A stretch of DNA of 11,160 nucleotides from UBA6136 sp046305255 (GCA_046305255.1 JBKCCF010000094.1:1-11160); one strand, 5' to 3'. Positions 1-6,851 are shown, counted from the stretch's first letter. Numbers and translations are program-made. Notes: generated by a model not told the origin, from the sequence alone.

Positions 1-2
1 TG

Positions 3-524
3 TCAGGGGCTGGGCTTCCCGGTCGGCGCGGAGTGATGTCTGTTCCAGCATTGGGCAACACTCAGTCCTGCCAGTAGCAGAAAGCACAGTAGCACCCAGG
101 CCGGCATGCTCAGACCCAGTAGTCGCCAGTCGACCTTGGCGCAGTCACCGGTGCCATTGACCATGGCTTTCAATGTGTCGGACAGAGGGAAGTATTCAAA
201 CATGTAGGCCAGTCCGGGGCCGCAGGCAGGAACTTCATCGGCGGGCAGGTGCTGTATCCAGACATGACGGGCGGAGATGCTGGCGCCGATTAGCGCAACT
301 CCACAGCCGATCAGCGCATAGTTGCGAATCCCGCGAATGCCGGGGTTGTGAATGCTGGCCACGAGGAATACCAGGCCGGTAGCAACCATCAGGATGCGTT
401 GTGAAATACACAAAGGGCAGGGGTTAAGGCCCTGGGCAAACTGGAAATAAAATGCCGTCAGCATGAGTCCGGTGCAAACAAGGAAACCCAGGAAAAAAAA
501 GGTTCGGGCGGAAGTTCTCAGCAT
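3..524 (-). CDS. dsbB: Disulfide bond formation protein DsbB
   Basis: Inner-membrane quinone reductase that reoxidises periplasmic DsbA and passes electrons to ubiquinone or menaquinone. The 173-residue product has four hydrophobic segments (about 9-27, 44-58, 69-85, 138-155), as the family does. The two functional cysteine pairs are present: C36-P-L-C39 in the first periplasmic loop and C101/C128 in the second. R43 just after the CPLC motif matches the conserved arginine near the quinone site. I chose the ATG at 524; an in-frame TTG at 533 would add three residues (M-N-I). Neither has a clear Shine-Dalgarno. The gene is complete and ends 3 bp from the window edge. It lies about 225 bp beyond moaE on the same strand and has no obvious functional tie to the C1 genes. 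Confidence 0.93.
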   Translation of the reverse strand: MLRTSARTFFFLGFLVCTGLMLTAFYFQFAQGLNPCPLCISQRILMVATGLVFLVASIHNPGIRGIRNYALIGCGVALIGASISARHVWIQHLPADEVPACGPGLAYMFEYFPLSDTLKAMVNGTGDCAKVDWRLLGLSMPAWVLLCFLLLAGLSVAQCWNRHHSAPTGKPSP

Positions 525-750
525 GATGTTCAATTACAGGTCCAAGAGGTGGCTGGCAGAAGGCGCCTTTCAGGTCCAGTGCGCAGAGGGTTTATGGGGA
601 CTTCTGTCTTTACCAGAGCCCGGCTGTGATGGTCGTGCTGCCGTGGGTAATATCACCGTTCCCGCACTGTGCCGCGGTCTGTTGTTTTTGAGTCTGCCCT
701 GCACTTTTCGCGTAAATGATGCTGGATGGAGGGTCATTTGTCGACGTGTG
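525..750. other. Intergenic gap between moaE and dsbB
   Basis: This stretch of about 225 bp holds no convincing gene: the open frames crossing it on both strands have no family resemblance and run into dsbB or moaE. No hairpin followed by a T-run is visible after moaE. Close to dsbB, the 8-mer CAGGTCCA occurs twice as a direct repeat (537-544 and 571-578), and the perfect 10-bp palindrome AAGGCGCCTT lies between the copies at 560-569. This could be a regulatory site for dsbB or chance. A dsbB promoter should lie here, but I cannot point to good -35/-10 boxes. Confidence 0.5.
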
Positions 751-1206
751 TCAGGGCGGGGTTTCCGCACAGGTATTGCGCTCAACCCAACGATGGCGGT
801 CGGGCAGGGTTTCCTTTTTCCAAAAGGGTGCCCGATGTTTAAGAGCCTCCATTAGATAGCGGCTGGCATCAAACGCTGCGCCACGATGGGCGGACCAGAC
901 TCCAACCAGAACGATGGGCTGGTCGGGATGCAGGCTGCCGACACGGTGAATGATCAGTGCAGCCAGCAACGCCCAGCGCTCGGCCGCCTCATCAATAATG
1001 AGTCCGATCTGTCTCTCTGTCATGCCGGGGTAATGCTCAAGGGTCATCGCTCGCACCTGCTCACCTTCGTTGAAGTCGCGCATCGTGCCGACAAACAAGC
1101 TGGTCGCGCCATACTGGCCCGAGAGTGACGGGCAGTCTGCCTGAAAATGGGCGGCTTCGGCATAGGGGTCGAATGCCTGATCGGTGACTGAAACACGCGT
1201 GATCAC
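751..1206 (-). CDS. moaE: Molybdopterin synthase catalytic subunit MoaE
   Basis: Large subunit of molybdopterin synthase. It binds cyclic pyranopterin monophosphate (cPMP) and, with thiocarboxylated MoaD, inserts two sulfurs to make molybdopterin. The 151-residue length is normal. Family motifs are clear: GATSLFVGTMRDFNEG at 33-48, the LEHYPGM stretch at 56-62, IIHRVG at 85-90, W-SAHRGAAFDA at 104-114, and LKHRAPFWKKE at 122-132. K123 and K130 have the same spacing as the two lysines (119 and 126 in E. coli) that contact substrate and the MoaD tail. The start is GTG, 3 nt after the moaD stop, so the two subunits are almost certainly co-translated from one message. It is the last gene of the operon that begins with the MfnD-like ligase. 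Confidence 0.95.
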   Translation of the reverse strand: MITRVSVTDQAFDPYAEAAHFQADCPSLSGQYGATSLFVGTMRDFNEGEQVRAMTLEHYPGMTERQIGLIIDEAAERWALLAALIIHRVGSLHPDQPIVLVGVWSAHRGAAFDASRYLMEALKHRAPFWKKETLPDRHRWVERNTCAETPP

Positions 1207-1209
1207 GCC

Positions 1210-1443
1210 TTAGCCCCCCGTTACTGGCGGAAAGAAGGCTACTTCGTCGCCATCTTCGACCCGTGTTGCAGCATCGGCATATTCCATATTGACTGCGCAC
1301 AGCAGATGTTCTGGTAATGGGCGGCCCTGATCCACCACTTTCCAGATATCTTCGATGGTGCGGATGCCATCGGCGGTTATGGTTTCCTCCACCCGCCCCA
1401 TTTTTTCACGCAGGCTGGCGAAGTAGCGAACTTTGATCGACAT
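1210..1443 (-). CDS. moaD: Molybdopterin synthase sulfur carrier subunit MoaD
   Basis: Ubiquitin-fold sulfur carrier of 77 residues. Its C-terminal glycine is adenylated and thiocarboxylated, then donates sulfur inside the MoaD-MoaE complex. The sequence opens with KVRYFASLRE, a typical MoaD first strand, and ends in DGDEVAFFPPVTGG, with the required terminal Gly-Gly. The ATG at 1443 is preceded by GGGAGG (plus-strand 1448-1453) at good spacing. Longer in-frame openings upstream would run back into the kinase gene and are unlikely. It starts 22 nt after the kinase stop and is followed at once by moaE, which suggests co-transcription with the methylofuran/pab genes. Confidence 0.94.
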   Translation of the reverse strand: MSIKVRYFASLREKMGRVEETITADGIRTIEDIWKVVDQGRPLPEHLLCAVNMEYADAATRVEDGDEVAFFPPVTGG

Positions 1444-1447
1444 AGGG

Positions 1448-1453
1448 CCTCCC
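1448..1453 (-). promoter_or_regulatory. moaD ribosome binding site
   Basis: GGGAGG on the minus strand, 4 nt before the ATG at 1443. It decides this start over longer in-frame openings. It is a stronger Shine-Dalgarno than those of the overlapping genes upstream, consistent with independent initiation after the short intergenic gap. Confidence 0.7.
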
Positions 1454-1465
1454 GACAGTAGATGC

Positions 1466-2080
1466 TCAGCAACGGATGACAGCGGTGAAATGATCTTCAG
1501 GCTTGTGGATGCCCGCCTGAAGCTGATCGGCCGCATGAGGCCCGCTCAGCCAGATCGGATAAGAGGAGTCCTCGGTCATGCGAGGAAAGGCGATGTCCAG
1601 CAGTCCTTCTGCAACCAGATGCGAGGCCCCGGTATCACCGGTCGGGATTCGGGCCGACTTGATGAGCAGTAACTGGTGAGCCTGAAGCTGTTGCGTGAGC
1701 CATGCAGCCAGACTATCCGAGGTGACATCCCAGGATGCGGGGACGCCGGCCTGCTCCAGCAGGGCTGCGTCGGGCAGCCAGACAGTGCTGAAGCCGGCCG
1801 CAATGGATCGCTTCAGGGTCGCAAAATCTGGGGCGGGTCGTAGTCGTGGACACACGCCGCAAAGCATTAGACCGAACTGGATCATGCCGTGGATAGCCAT
1901 GGCATGTGCGGTGGCATCGTCGAAGCGCCAGCGCCCCTGGGCATCGCGGACAGCATCGGCGAAGGGGCCGCCACCGGGTACGACCACCACCCCTGCGACA
2001 GCGAGCGCGTCCAGCCAGCGAGGCAACGCATCGGTACGGGTAAAGCTGCCGCCGAGCTTAACGACCCAGGGAATGGACAC
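1466..2080 (-). CDS. mfnE: Amino-acid-kinase-fold protein, MfnE-like (methylofuran biosynthesis)
   Basis: Small (204 residues) member of the aspartate/glutamate kinase fold. Visible motifs are the N-terminal phosphate loop VVKLGGS (6-12), VVPGGGPFADAVR (33-45), a WDVTSDSLAAWL nucleotide-site motif (117-128) and LLIKS (138-142). In archaea the small kinase of this type linked to coenzyme biosynthesis is MfnE, which phosphorylates 5-(aminomethyl)furan-3-yl-methyl phosphate to the diphosphate used by MfnF. An MfnF-like gene two positions upstream supports the same role in bacterial methylofuran synthesis. The start is GTG at 2080, inside the end of pabB (23-nt overlap), because the conserved KLGGS strand begins at once afterwards and no later start would keep it. 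Function is inferred from family and context; exact substrate specificity cannot be read from the sequence. Confidence 0.78.
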   Translation of the reverse strand: MSIPWVVKLGGSFTRTDALPRWLDALAVAGVVVVPGGGPFADAVRDAQGRWRFDDATAHAMAIHGMIQFGLMLCGVCPRLRPAPDFATLKRSIAAGFSTVWLPDAALLEQAGVPASWDVTSDSLAAWLTQQLQAHQLLLIKSARIPTGDTGASHLVAEGLLDIAFPRMTEDSSYPIWLSGPHAADQLQAGIHKPEDHFTAVIRC

Positions 2081-3464
2081 CGGTTTTGTCCAGACGGAAT
2101 TGCTCGATCATGTGCAGCATCGCAGACGCCTTGTCATAGCATTCCTGATATTCCTGTCCGGCGTTGGAGTCGGCTACGATGCCGCCCCCAGCCCAGAATC
2201 TCAAGGTGTTGTCCGAGTGCACCAGGGTACGAATGCTGATATTGCTGTCCATCGCACCATCAAAACCGATGTAGCCGATGGCGCCGCAATAGAGTCCGCG
2301 CCGGTCCGGTTCCAGTTCTTCGATAATTTCCATGGCACGTATTTTCGGGGCGCCGGTGATGGATCCCCCGGGGAAGCATCCACGCAACAGGTCGAGCGCG
2401 GCCTGACCTTCTGCTAGCCGGCCGCGGATGGTGCTGACCAGGTGATGGACGGTGGCGTAACTTTCGATAGCGAACAGGCTGGGGACATGCACCGAGCCCG
2501 GTTCGCAGTTCTTGCCGATATCATTGCGAAGCAGGTCGACAATCATGAGGTTCTCGGCGCGATCCTTCAGGCTTTTCAGCAGTGCTGCTGCATGGGCCCG
2601 GTCTTCATCAGGGCTGGCCGCACGGGGTCGGGTACCTTTGATAGGCTTGGTTTCAACGTGGCGGTCGGTGACCTTGAGAAAACGTTCGGGGGATGAGCTC
2701 AGTACCCGCACCTGCGGGTAATTCCGGTAAGCGCCAAAGGGCGCGGGATTGTAGGCGCGCAACCACTGATAGGCGACCCAGGGATTGCCACGACAGGGGG
2801 CTTTGAAGCGCAGGGCCATGTTTACCTGATAGCAATCGCCTTCATGGATGTAGCGCTGGATCCGTTCGAAAGCCTTGCCATAGGCAGGCCGATCAAGGCT
2901 CGGGCGGGCTTCATCCAGTACATAGAAGTCGGGCCATTGCCAGCTCAATGTTTGAATCTGGCTGAAGGCTTGCACCAGGTGGGGCCAGCGGGTGTCCAGC
3001 GTGGGATTATCGCTGCGGCCAATCAGAAAGCTGCGCCGTTCCTGATGGTCGACCACCACGCTCCAATCGTAAATGCCGATCACCATATCGGGTATGCCTT
3101 CGCCGTCGGCGGCCAACTCCGGCAGTTTTTCCAGTCGGCGGGCGAGATCATAGCCGAAATAACCGATGGCACCGCCGCAAAAGGGCAGGCCCGGTATGCC
3201 CTGGATCTCTTCGTTGAGGGCGTCGCGAACGAGATGGAAGGGATCGACGGGCGACAGGGTAACGGCGGAGTTCTCGCGGATTTCGGTAATTCCACTCCGC
3301 GTGACCAACGTCTTTACCGGATCGGCTGCGATGATGTCGTAACGACCCTGCTGACTGTGCGGGTAGCCGCTGTCCAGAAACACGGCCCAACGTCGATCAC
3401 TCCAGGGCAGGAACAGGGCTGCGCTGTCTCTGAAGTAGGGCAATTCTTCTACACGTGGCTGCAT
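2058..3464 (-). CDS. pabB: Aminodeoxychorismate synthase component I (PabB)
   Basis: Converts chorismate plus ammonia to 4-amino-4-deoxychorismate, the precursor of p-aminobenzoate (pABA). The 468-residue chorismate-binding enzyme has GGAIGYFGYDLARRLE at 97-112, EGDCYQVNMALRF at 208-220, SSSPERFL at 256-263, ETKPIKGTRPR at 271-281, DLLRNDIGK at 310-318, GCFPGGSITGAPK at 362-374 and the C-terminal GGGIVADS. Lysine in PIKGT (K276), rather than the alanine of TrpE, marks it as PabB. The ATG at 3464 shares its A with the mfnF stop (TGATG). A GTG one codon earlier is better placed behind AGGAG (3476-3480) and may also be used. pABA feeds both folate and, through beta-RFAP synthase, H4MPT, which explains its place here. 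No pabA amidotransferase or pabC is visible. Confidence 0.95.
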   Translation of the reverse strand: MQPRVEELPYFRDSAALFLPWSDRRWAVFLDSGYPHSQQGRYDIIAADPVKTLVTRSGITEIRENSAVTLSPVDPFHLVRDALNEEIQGIPGLPFCGGAIGYFGYDLARRLEKLPELAADGEGIPDMVIGIYDWSVVVDHQERRSFLIGRSDNPTLDTRWPHLVQAFSQIQTLSWQWPDFYVLDEARPSLDRPAYGKAFERIQRYIHEGDCYQVNMALRFKAPCRGNPWVAYQWLRAYNPAPFGAYRNYPQVRVLSSSPERFLKVTDRHVETKPIKGTRPRAASPDEDRAHAAALLKSLKDRAENLMIVDLLRNDIGKNCEPGSVHVPSLFAIESYATVHHLVSTIRGRLAEGQAALDLLRGCFPGGSITGAPKIRAMEIIEELEPDRRGLYCGAIGYIGFDGAMDSNISIRTLVHSDNTLRFWAGGGIVADSNAGQEYQECYDKASAMLHMIEQFRLDKTGVHSLGR

Positions 3465-4531
3465 CACCCGGCTAACTCCTGCCACGCCAGACACGCAACC
3501 GCAGCTGCGGGGCCGCAATCGGCTACCCGGAAATCCTGCGGAACAGTCGACATAACAAACAAATGGCCGAAATCGACATAGGGTCTTCTCATGCGGGCAG
3601 ACAATTCCTCAACCAAAAAGGCCCCAATCCCGGCACCAATCAAGGGTGCCTGATGGCTTAGCAGGCCGCGCGACAACTGTAATTCCAGTGCCTCCCGAAT
3701 ACTGCAGAGCTGCTGTTCACGCAGATAAGAGGCCGCCTGACGCCAGCTTTCGGGGGCTGATTCGCCACTATCGCGGCCAAACAGGCGTGCCAGCCGGGTA
3801 CTGCTGGCAGCGACCGTTTTCGGGCCGTGGTCGGCGCTGGGCATTTGGTCGGCATATTCGGGAAGTTCACCTGTCAGCCGGTACACATCGGCACTGGTAG
3901 CAAAATGCTCGGCCATCAGACTGGTCCACTCTCCCGCCAGCGGCACGCGCTTCGCGAGAACCATGGCGGGCGTTCTGGCGATACCGGTGTACAGCAGCTC
4001 ATCGTAGCGCATCCGTTCGCCGTCGGTATAGCCACGATTCTGAACCTGATTGTCGCAGATCGGAAGAATATCGGTAGTGGTGCTGCCGATATCAACAAAC
4101 AGTGCCTCGTGGTGGCGCGCGGCTGCCCACAGGCCGCTGGCAAGCCAGTTTGCAGAGGCTATGAGTCCCGTATCCGCTGCCGTGACCAGGGCGGCATTCA
4201 CGAAGCCGCTGCGGCCGCGAAAGACAAAGACCCGCTCTGGACCAAGCCGCCGTGCCAGCGTCTCGATCAGGGCTCTGACCCCCTCAGCGCGGTTCCTGAA
4301 GTTATCGGCCAGTTCACCGGTCATGGTGACGGCGTGGTAAATCCGGGTATCCATCGTCAAGGCGCACAGGGTGTCCAGTGCCATTTCCAGCTGGTCAACG
4401 CCCTGCCACAGGGGGCAGGCTGTCTGGTGTACACCAATTACCGCGCCATATTCGTTGATGTGCACTGCTTTGAGATGGGCGCCACCAATATCCCAGCCGA
4501 CTATCCCTGGGGGCCTCGGTATTTTTACCAT
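3464..4531 (-). CDS. mfnF: H4MPT-linked C1 transfer pathway protein, MfnF-like
   Basis: A 355-residue protein of the ASKHA/hydantoinase-like family found only with H4MPT/methanofuran pathways. It shows two phosphate-loop motifs, VGWDIGGAHLK (11-21) and LFVDIGSTTTDILPI (144-158), the conserved MTGELAD (70-76), a C-terminal APLIGAGIGAFLVEEL (295-310) and CGPAAAVA (339-346). The archaeal homologue MfnF joins the aminomethylfuran diphosphate to the glutamyl-tyramine phenol, so a methylofuran condensation role is likely. In bacteria the acceptor is reported to contain tyrosine in place of tyramine. The start ATG overlaps the end of the upstream MfnD-like gene by 7 nt (ATGGTAA), and its stop overlaps the pabB start by 1 nt, so it is translationally coupled on both sides. 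Family assignment is strong; bacterial reaction is inferred. Confidence 0.82.
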   Translation of the reverse strand: MVKIPRPPGIVGWDIGGAHLKAVHINEYGAVIGVHQTACPLWQGVDQLEMALDTLCALTMDTRIYHAVTMTGELADNFRNRAEGVRALIETLARRLGPERVFVFRGRSGFVNAALVTAADTGLIASANWLASGLWAAARHHEALFVDIGSTTTDILPICDNQVQNRGYTDGERMRYDELLYTGIARTPAMVLAKRVPLAGEWTSLMAEHFATSADVYRLTGELPEYADQMPSADHGPKTVAASSTRLARLFGRDSGESAPESWRQAASYLREQQLCSIREALELQLSRGLLSHQAPLIGAGIGAFLVEELSARMRRPYVDFGHLFVMSTVPQDFRVADCGPAAAVACLAWQELAG

Positions 4532-5523
4532 GATACGTCGACCCTCGTGGTGCCGGCGTCAAGCCGGTGTGGAAGTATCCCGGTCTCCAGCAGGTCGAGC
4601 GTCATGCGCGCGACATTAAGTCCAAGGCTGCGGCTCAGGCCGGCGTAGGCTGTAGTAAGGCGCGGATTGATTTCCATCACCCGCAGCCCCGTCGGCGTTC
4701 GCAATAGATCAACGCCGGCATAGCCCCAGAGTTCGGGCACCGCTGATGCAACCGTATCAAGCAAATTGGCATAGCGTTCGCGATCAGTCGCCGTGAGGTT
4801 GACCGCACAGCCCCGCAGGGTATAGCGATCATCTGCCGAGATGATGTGCTGCTGATTGATGCTCAGTAGCACCGCCTTGCCGTTGGCAAACAGGCCTGAG
4901 AGGCTCAGCGCTTCGCCTTCGGTTACCGCCTGCAGCACCCACTCACCGTGTCGGCTGGTGTGAGCAAAGTCGTACCAGTCGGAGACGGTCCTAATGATGC
5001 GAATGCCCTCGCAACCGGCACCATCATCAGGTTTTACGACCACCGGCAACGTCGGCGGACTGTCGATGCGATCGCCCGGCCAACGGCGGCTGGCGATGAC
5101 CGGAATCCCAAAAGCGGCCAGTCGTTCGGTCGTCGCGTACTTACTTGCGGTCAGGCTGACAGCGGCGGCGGGGCTGGTCAACAGGTGCTTGCCGGCAGTC
5201 TCGATTTGTCGGCAGAGGTGTTCGAGGATGCCGGAGGTTTCGGGGGCGATGGGCCAGACGGCATCGGCGATCTGTAGTTCGACGCTGAATCGAAGATCGG
5301 TATTATCGTCTTGATTCAGCAGGATCCAGCGCACGTCATGGGCTCCCACGGGAGGGACTGGCAGTCGGGCATCGCGCAGTACCGTCAATGTCAGGGTCGG
5401 CATTGCCGATAGGTCTGACAGCAGGGCAGTCAGCATCAGTTCGCCCTCTGCTGCAAGTGAGGTCGGTAAGTCGCGACCCAACAGGCCGCCACCGGTGATA
5501 TATTCGAAGATCAGAATTTTCAT
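4525..5523 (-). CDS. mfnD: ATP-grasp ligase, MfnD-like (methylofuran glutamyl ligase)
   Basis: A 332-residue ATP-grasp enzyme. Visible parts are an N-terminal MKILIFEYITGGG strand-loop (1-13), PVVVKPDDGAGCEGI (160-173) with the ATP-contacting K164, and the metal-binding end WGYAGVDLL...VMEINPRLTTAYAGLS (266-297) with E284 and N286. The archaeal relative MfnD ligates glutamate to tyramine in methanofuran synthesis. The neighbouring mfnF- and mfnE-like genes make the matching step in methylofuran synthesis the best guess, with tyrosine or its glutamyl chain as acceptor. It is the first gene of the minus-strand operon. The ATG at 5523 has only a weak GCAGG upstream and sits 11 bp from the divergent HisA-like start. 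Other carboxylate-amine ligase roles remain possible. Confidence 0.75.
   Translation of the reverse strand: MKILIFEYITGGGLLGRDLPTSLAAEGELMLTALLSDLSAMPTLTLTVLRDARLPVPPVGAHDVRWILLNQDDNTDLRFSVELQIADAVWPIAPETSGILEHLCRQIETAGKHLLTSPAAAVSLTASKYATTERLAAFGIPVIASRRWPGDRIDSPPTLPVVVKPDDGAGCEGIRIIRTVSDWYDFAHTSRHGEWVLQAVTEGEALSLSGLFANGKAVLLSINQQHIISADDRYTLRGCAVNLTATDRERYANLLDTVASAVPELWGYAGVDLLRTPTGLRVMEINPRLTTAYAGLSRSLGLNVARMTLDLLETGILPHRLDAGTTRVDVSW
5496..5504 (+). promoter_or_regulatory. Candidate extended -10 for the HisA-like gene
   Basis: TGA followed by TATATT (5499-5504) matches an extended -10 element, about 30 bp before the GTG at 5535. No good -35 lies 17 bp upstream. It falls inside the first codons of the divergent mfnD-like gene, where it encodes the conserved EYITG stretch, so the match may be due to protein coding. 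With 11 bp between the two starts, any promoter must lie in coding sequence. Confidence 0.3.
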
Positions 5524-5534
5524 GGTGCCTGCTT

Positions 5535-6236
5535 GTGGACATTATCCCCGTTATCGACATCATGGCCGGTCAGGTGGTTCATGCCCGCCATGGTCGCAGG
5601 GAGAGCTACCAGCCGTTGAAAAGCCCTTTGTGCCGTAATGCGCAGCCGCAAAATGTGGTCGAGGATCTGCTCCAATTTTATCCCTTCCAGACCCTTTATA
5701 TTGCCGATCTTGATGCGTTGATGGGGGGCGCTGCCCAGACGGCGCTGCTTGGTGAGCTTGCTGAGGCTTTTCCCTCGCTGCGTTTCTGGGTGGACAAGGG
5801 GTTGCCCGACGTCGGGATGTTGCCGGAATTCAAGGCTTGCCCGTTCACACCCGTGATAGGCAGTGAGTCGCTGGATGATCGCACTGTCGATTTGCTCGTG
5901 GACAGACGGCGGGACTGCATCCTGTCTCTGGATTACCTGGGTGGAAACGTGTTGGGCCCCGCCTCCTTGCTGGAGCGACCCGAGTTGTGGCCGGATCGGG
6001 TCATATTCATGAACCTTTCCCGAGTAGGCTCCGGGGGTGGGCCTGATTTCGCGGGTATGCAGCGCGTGCTGGTCGAGAACCTGGCGGGACGCCGCTGCAT
6101 CGCGGCGGGAGGCGTCAGGGACATGTCTGACCTCGTGAGGCTTAAACTGATGGGGCTCTCTGCGGTGTTGCTGGCAACGGCCCTGCATGCCGGTGCGGTG
6201 GGCGCCGAAGAATTGCAAGCGCTGGCGGCTGACTGA
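5535..6236 (+). CDS. HisA-like TIM-barrel protein of H4MPT gene clusters, function unknown
   Basis: A 233-residue paralogue of the histidine enzyme ProFAR isomerase (HisA), the only plus-strand gene in the window. HisA-like features are the N-terminal DIIPVIDIMAGQVVHA (2-17) with D8, LYIADLDAL (54-62), VIGSESL (107-113), ILSLDYLGG (129-137) with D133, and the phosphate-binding end IAAGGVRDMSDL...AVLLATALHAG (189-220). HisA normally has an R-D-G-T motif before the seventh strand, holding a catalytic aspartate; here the matching place reads SRVGSGG (162-168), so that aspartate appears lost. This and the C1-gene context argue against a histidine role. Relatives occur in H4MPT-containing archaea and methylotrophs, with no proven reaction known to me. 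GTG at 5535 was chosen because it starts just before the conserved first strand; there is no clear Shine-Dalgarno. Confidence 0.82.
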   Translation: MDIIPVIDIMAGQVVHARHGRRESYQPLKSPLCRNAQPQNVVEDLLQFYPFQTLYIADLDALMGGAAQTALLGELAEAFPSLRFWVDKGLPDVGMLPEFKACPFTPVIGSESLDDRTVDLLVDRRRDCILSLDYLGGNVLGPASLLERPELWPDRVIFMNLSRVGSGGGPDFAGMQRVLVENLAGRRCIAAGGVRDMSDLVRLKLMGLSAVLLATALHAGAVGAEELQALAAD

Positions 6237-6270
6237 TGTCATGAACGGAGCAGGGCGATTTTTGCAGGCC

Positions 6271-6308
6271 AAAAAAAACGCCGCTCTGTTTCCAGAGCAG
6301 CGTCTTTT
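6271..6308 (-). terminator. Rho-independent terminator of fae, probably bidirectional
   Basis: On the minus strand, 12 bp after the fae stop, a 10-bp stem (CGCTGCTCTG pairing with CAGAGCGGCG, one T-G wobble) closes a GAAA tetraloop and is followed by eight T residues. Flanking A and T residues extend the stem. On the plus strand the same hairpin ends in CTTTT, a weaker terminator for the convergent HisA-like gene that ends 34 bp away. Confidence 0.9.
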
Positions 6309-6320
6309 GGACGATGCGGC

Positions 6321-6833
6321 TTACTTGTGCGCAGCGAAGGGGTGTTCAACTTCACCCTTCTGCTTTACAACGTCAGCAGCCTTCGGCTCGCCTGCAACAG
6401 CGCGCTTGATAGACAGCTTGGTCGCTTCGTAGTTGTAATCCTGGATCTTGGCGTCATCTTCAGCCAACCAGTGAATGAATACGCCAACACAGATGAACAG
6501 GTCATCCGCTTCATCAGCGGGGATGGTGCCGTCTTCAACGCAATCAGCAACAGCCATTGCAACACCGCGCTGTGCCGGTCCAAACATCTGGGTGGCCTGC
6601 TTGCCATTCTTGATGGTGACCTTGTTGAACATGACGGTAGCAGGCTTGCACAGCAGGTTGGGAGCAACCACTGCCAGCAGACTGGTGAAGCCATCTTTGT
6701 TGTTGGTGACGCAGTTGGCGAAAGCGGTCTCTGCCGCGCTGCCACGTGGTCCCATGATCAGGTCAACGTGTGCGATTTCGTTGCCACCGCCACACAGTGC
6801 TTCACCGACCAACAGCTTGTTGATTTTTCCCAT
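6321..6833 (-). CDS. fae: Formaldehyde-activating enzyme Fae
   Basis: Cytoplasmic enzyme that condenses formaldehyde with H4MPT to methylene-H4MPT; it also serves as the formaldehyde scavenger and is very abundant in methylotrophs. The 170-residue product matches the family along its length: KINKLLVGEAL (3-13), NEIAHVDLIMGPRGSAAETAF (18-38, with catalytic H22), NKDGFTSLLAVVAPNLLCKP, MFNKVTIKNGKQATQMFGPAQRGVAMAV, the GTIPADEADDL stretch, and GVFIHWLAEDDAKIQDYNYEATKLSI. The ATG at 6833 has a strong AGGAG 6 nt upstream. An in-frame ATG at 6890 would add 19 residues without family support, so I reject it. fae stands as a separate unit with its own leader and terminator, which fits high expression independent of the upstream mch block. 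Confidence 0.98.
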   Translation of the reverse strand: MGKINKLLVGEALCGGGNEIAHVDLIMGPRGSAAETAFANCVTNNKDGFTSLLAVVAPNLLCKPATVMFNKVTIKNGKQATQMFGPAQRGVAMAVADCVEDGTIPADEADDLFICVGVFIHWLAEDDAKIQDYNYEATKLSIKRAVAGEPKAADVVKQKGEVEHPFAAHK

Positions 6834-6839
6834 TGCTAA

Positions 6840-6844
6840 CTCCT
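6840..6844 (-). promoter_or_regulatory. Strong fae ribosome binding site
   Basis: AGGAG on the minus strand with 6-nt spacing (TTAGCA) to the ATG at 6833. It selects the 170-residue start over the upstream in-frame ATG and is the best Shine-Dalgarno in the window, as expected for a very abundant enzyme. Confidence 0.85.
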
Positions 6845-6851
6845 CAGTTTC

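Noticed and set aside
463..855. Plus-strand open frame of 130 codons across the dsbB-moaE gap
   Set aside because: It overlaps the starts and ends of two well-supported genes, shows no family resemblance and has odd low-complexity composition.
2844..3581. Plus-strand open frame of 245 codons
   Set aside because: It lies antisense to pabB and the mfnF-like end and has no recognisable motif.
3827..4648. Plus-strand open frame of 273 codons
   Set aside because: It lies opposite the mfnF-like and mfnD-like genes, whose motifs are clear; it is an antisense shadow of GC-rich coding sequence.
5535..6236. Assignment as histidine biosynthesis HisA
   Set aside because: The R-D-G-T motif is altered, no other his genes are near, and the context is wholly H4MPT/methylofuran.
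5520..6272. Minus-strand open frame of 250 codons
   Set aside because: It is antisense to the HisA-like gene, which has clear TIM-barrel motifs; the antisense product is rich in H, Q and R and matches nothing.
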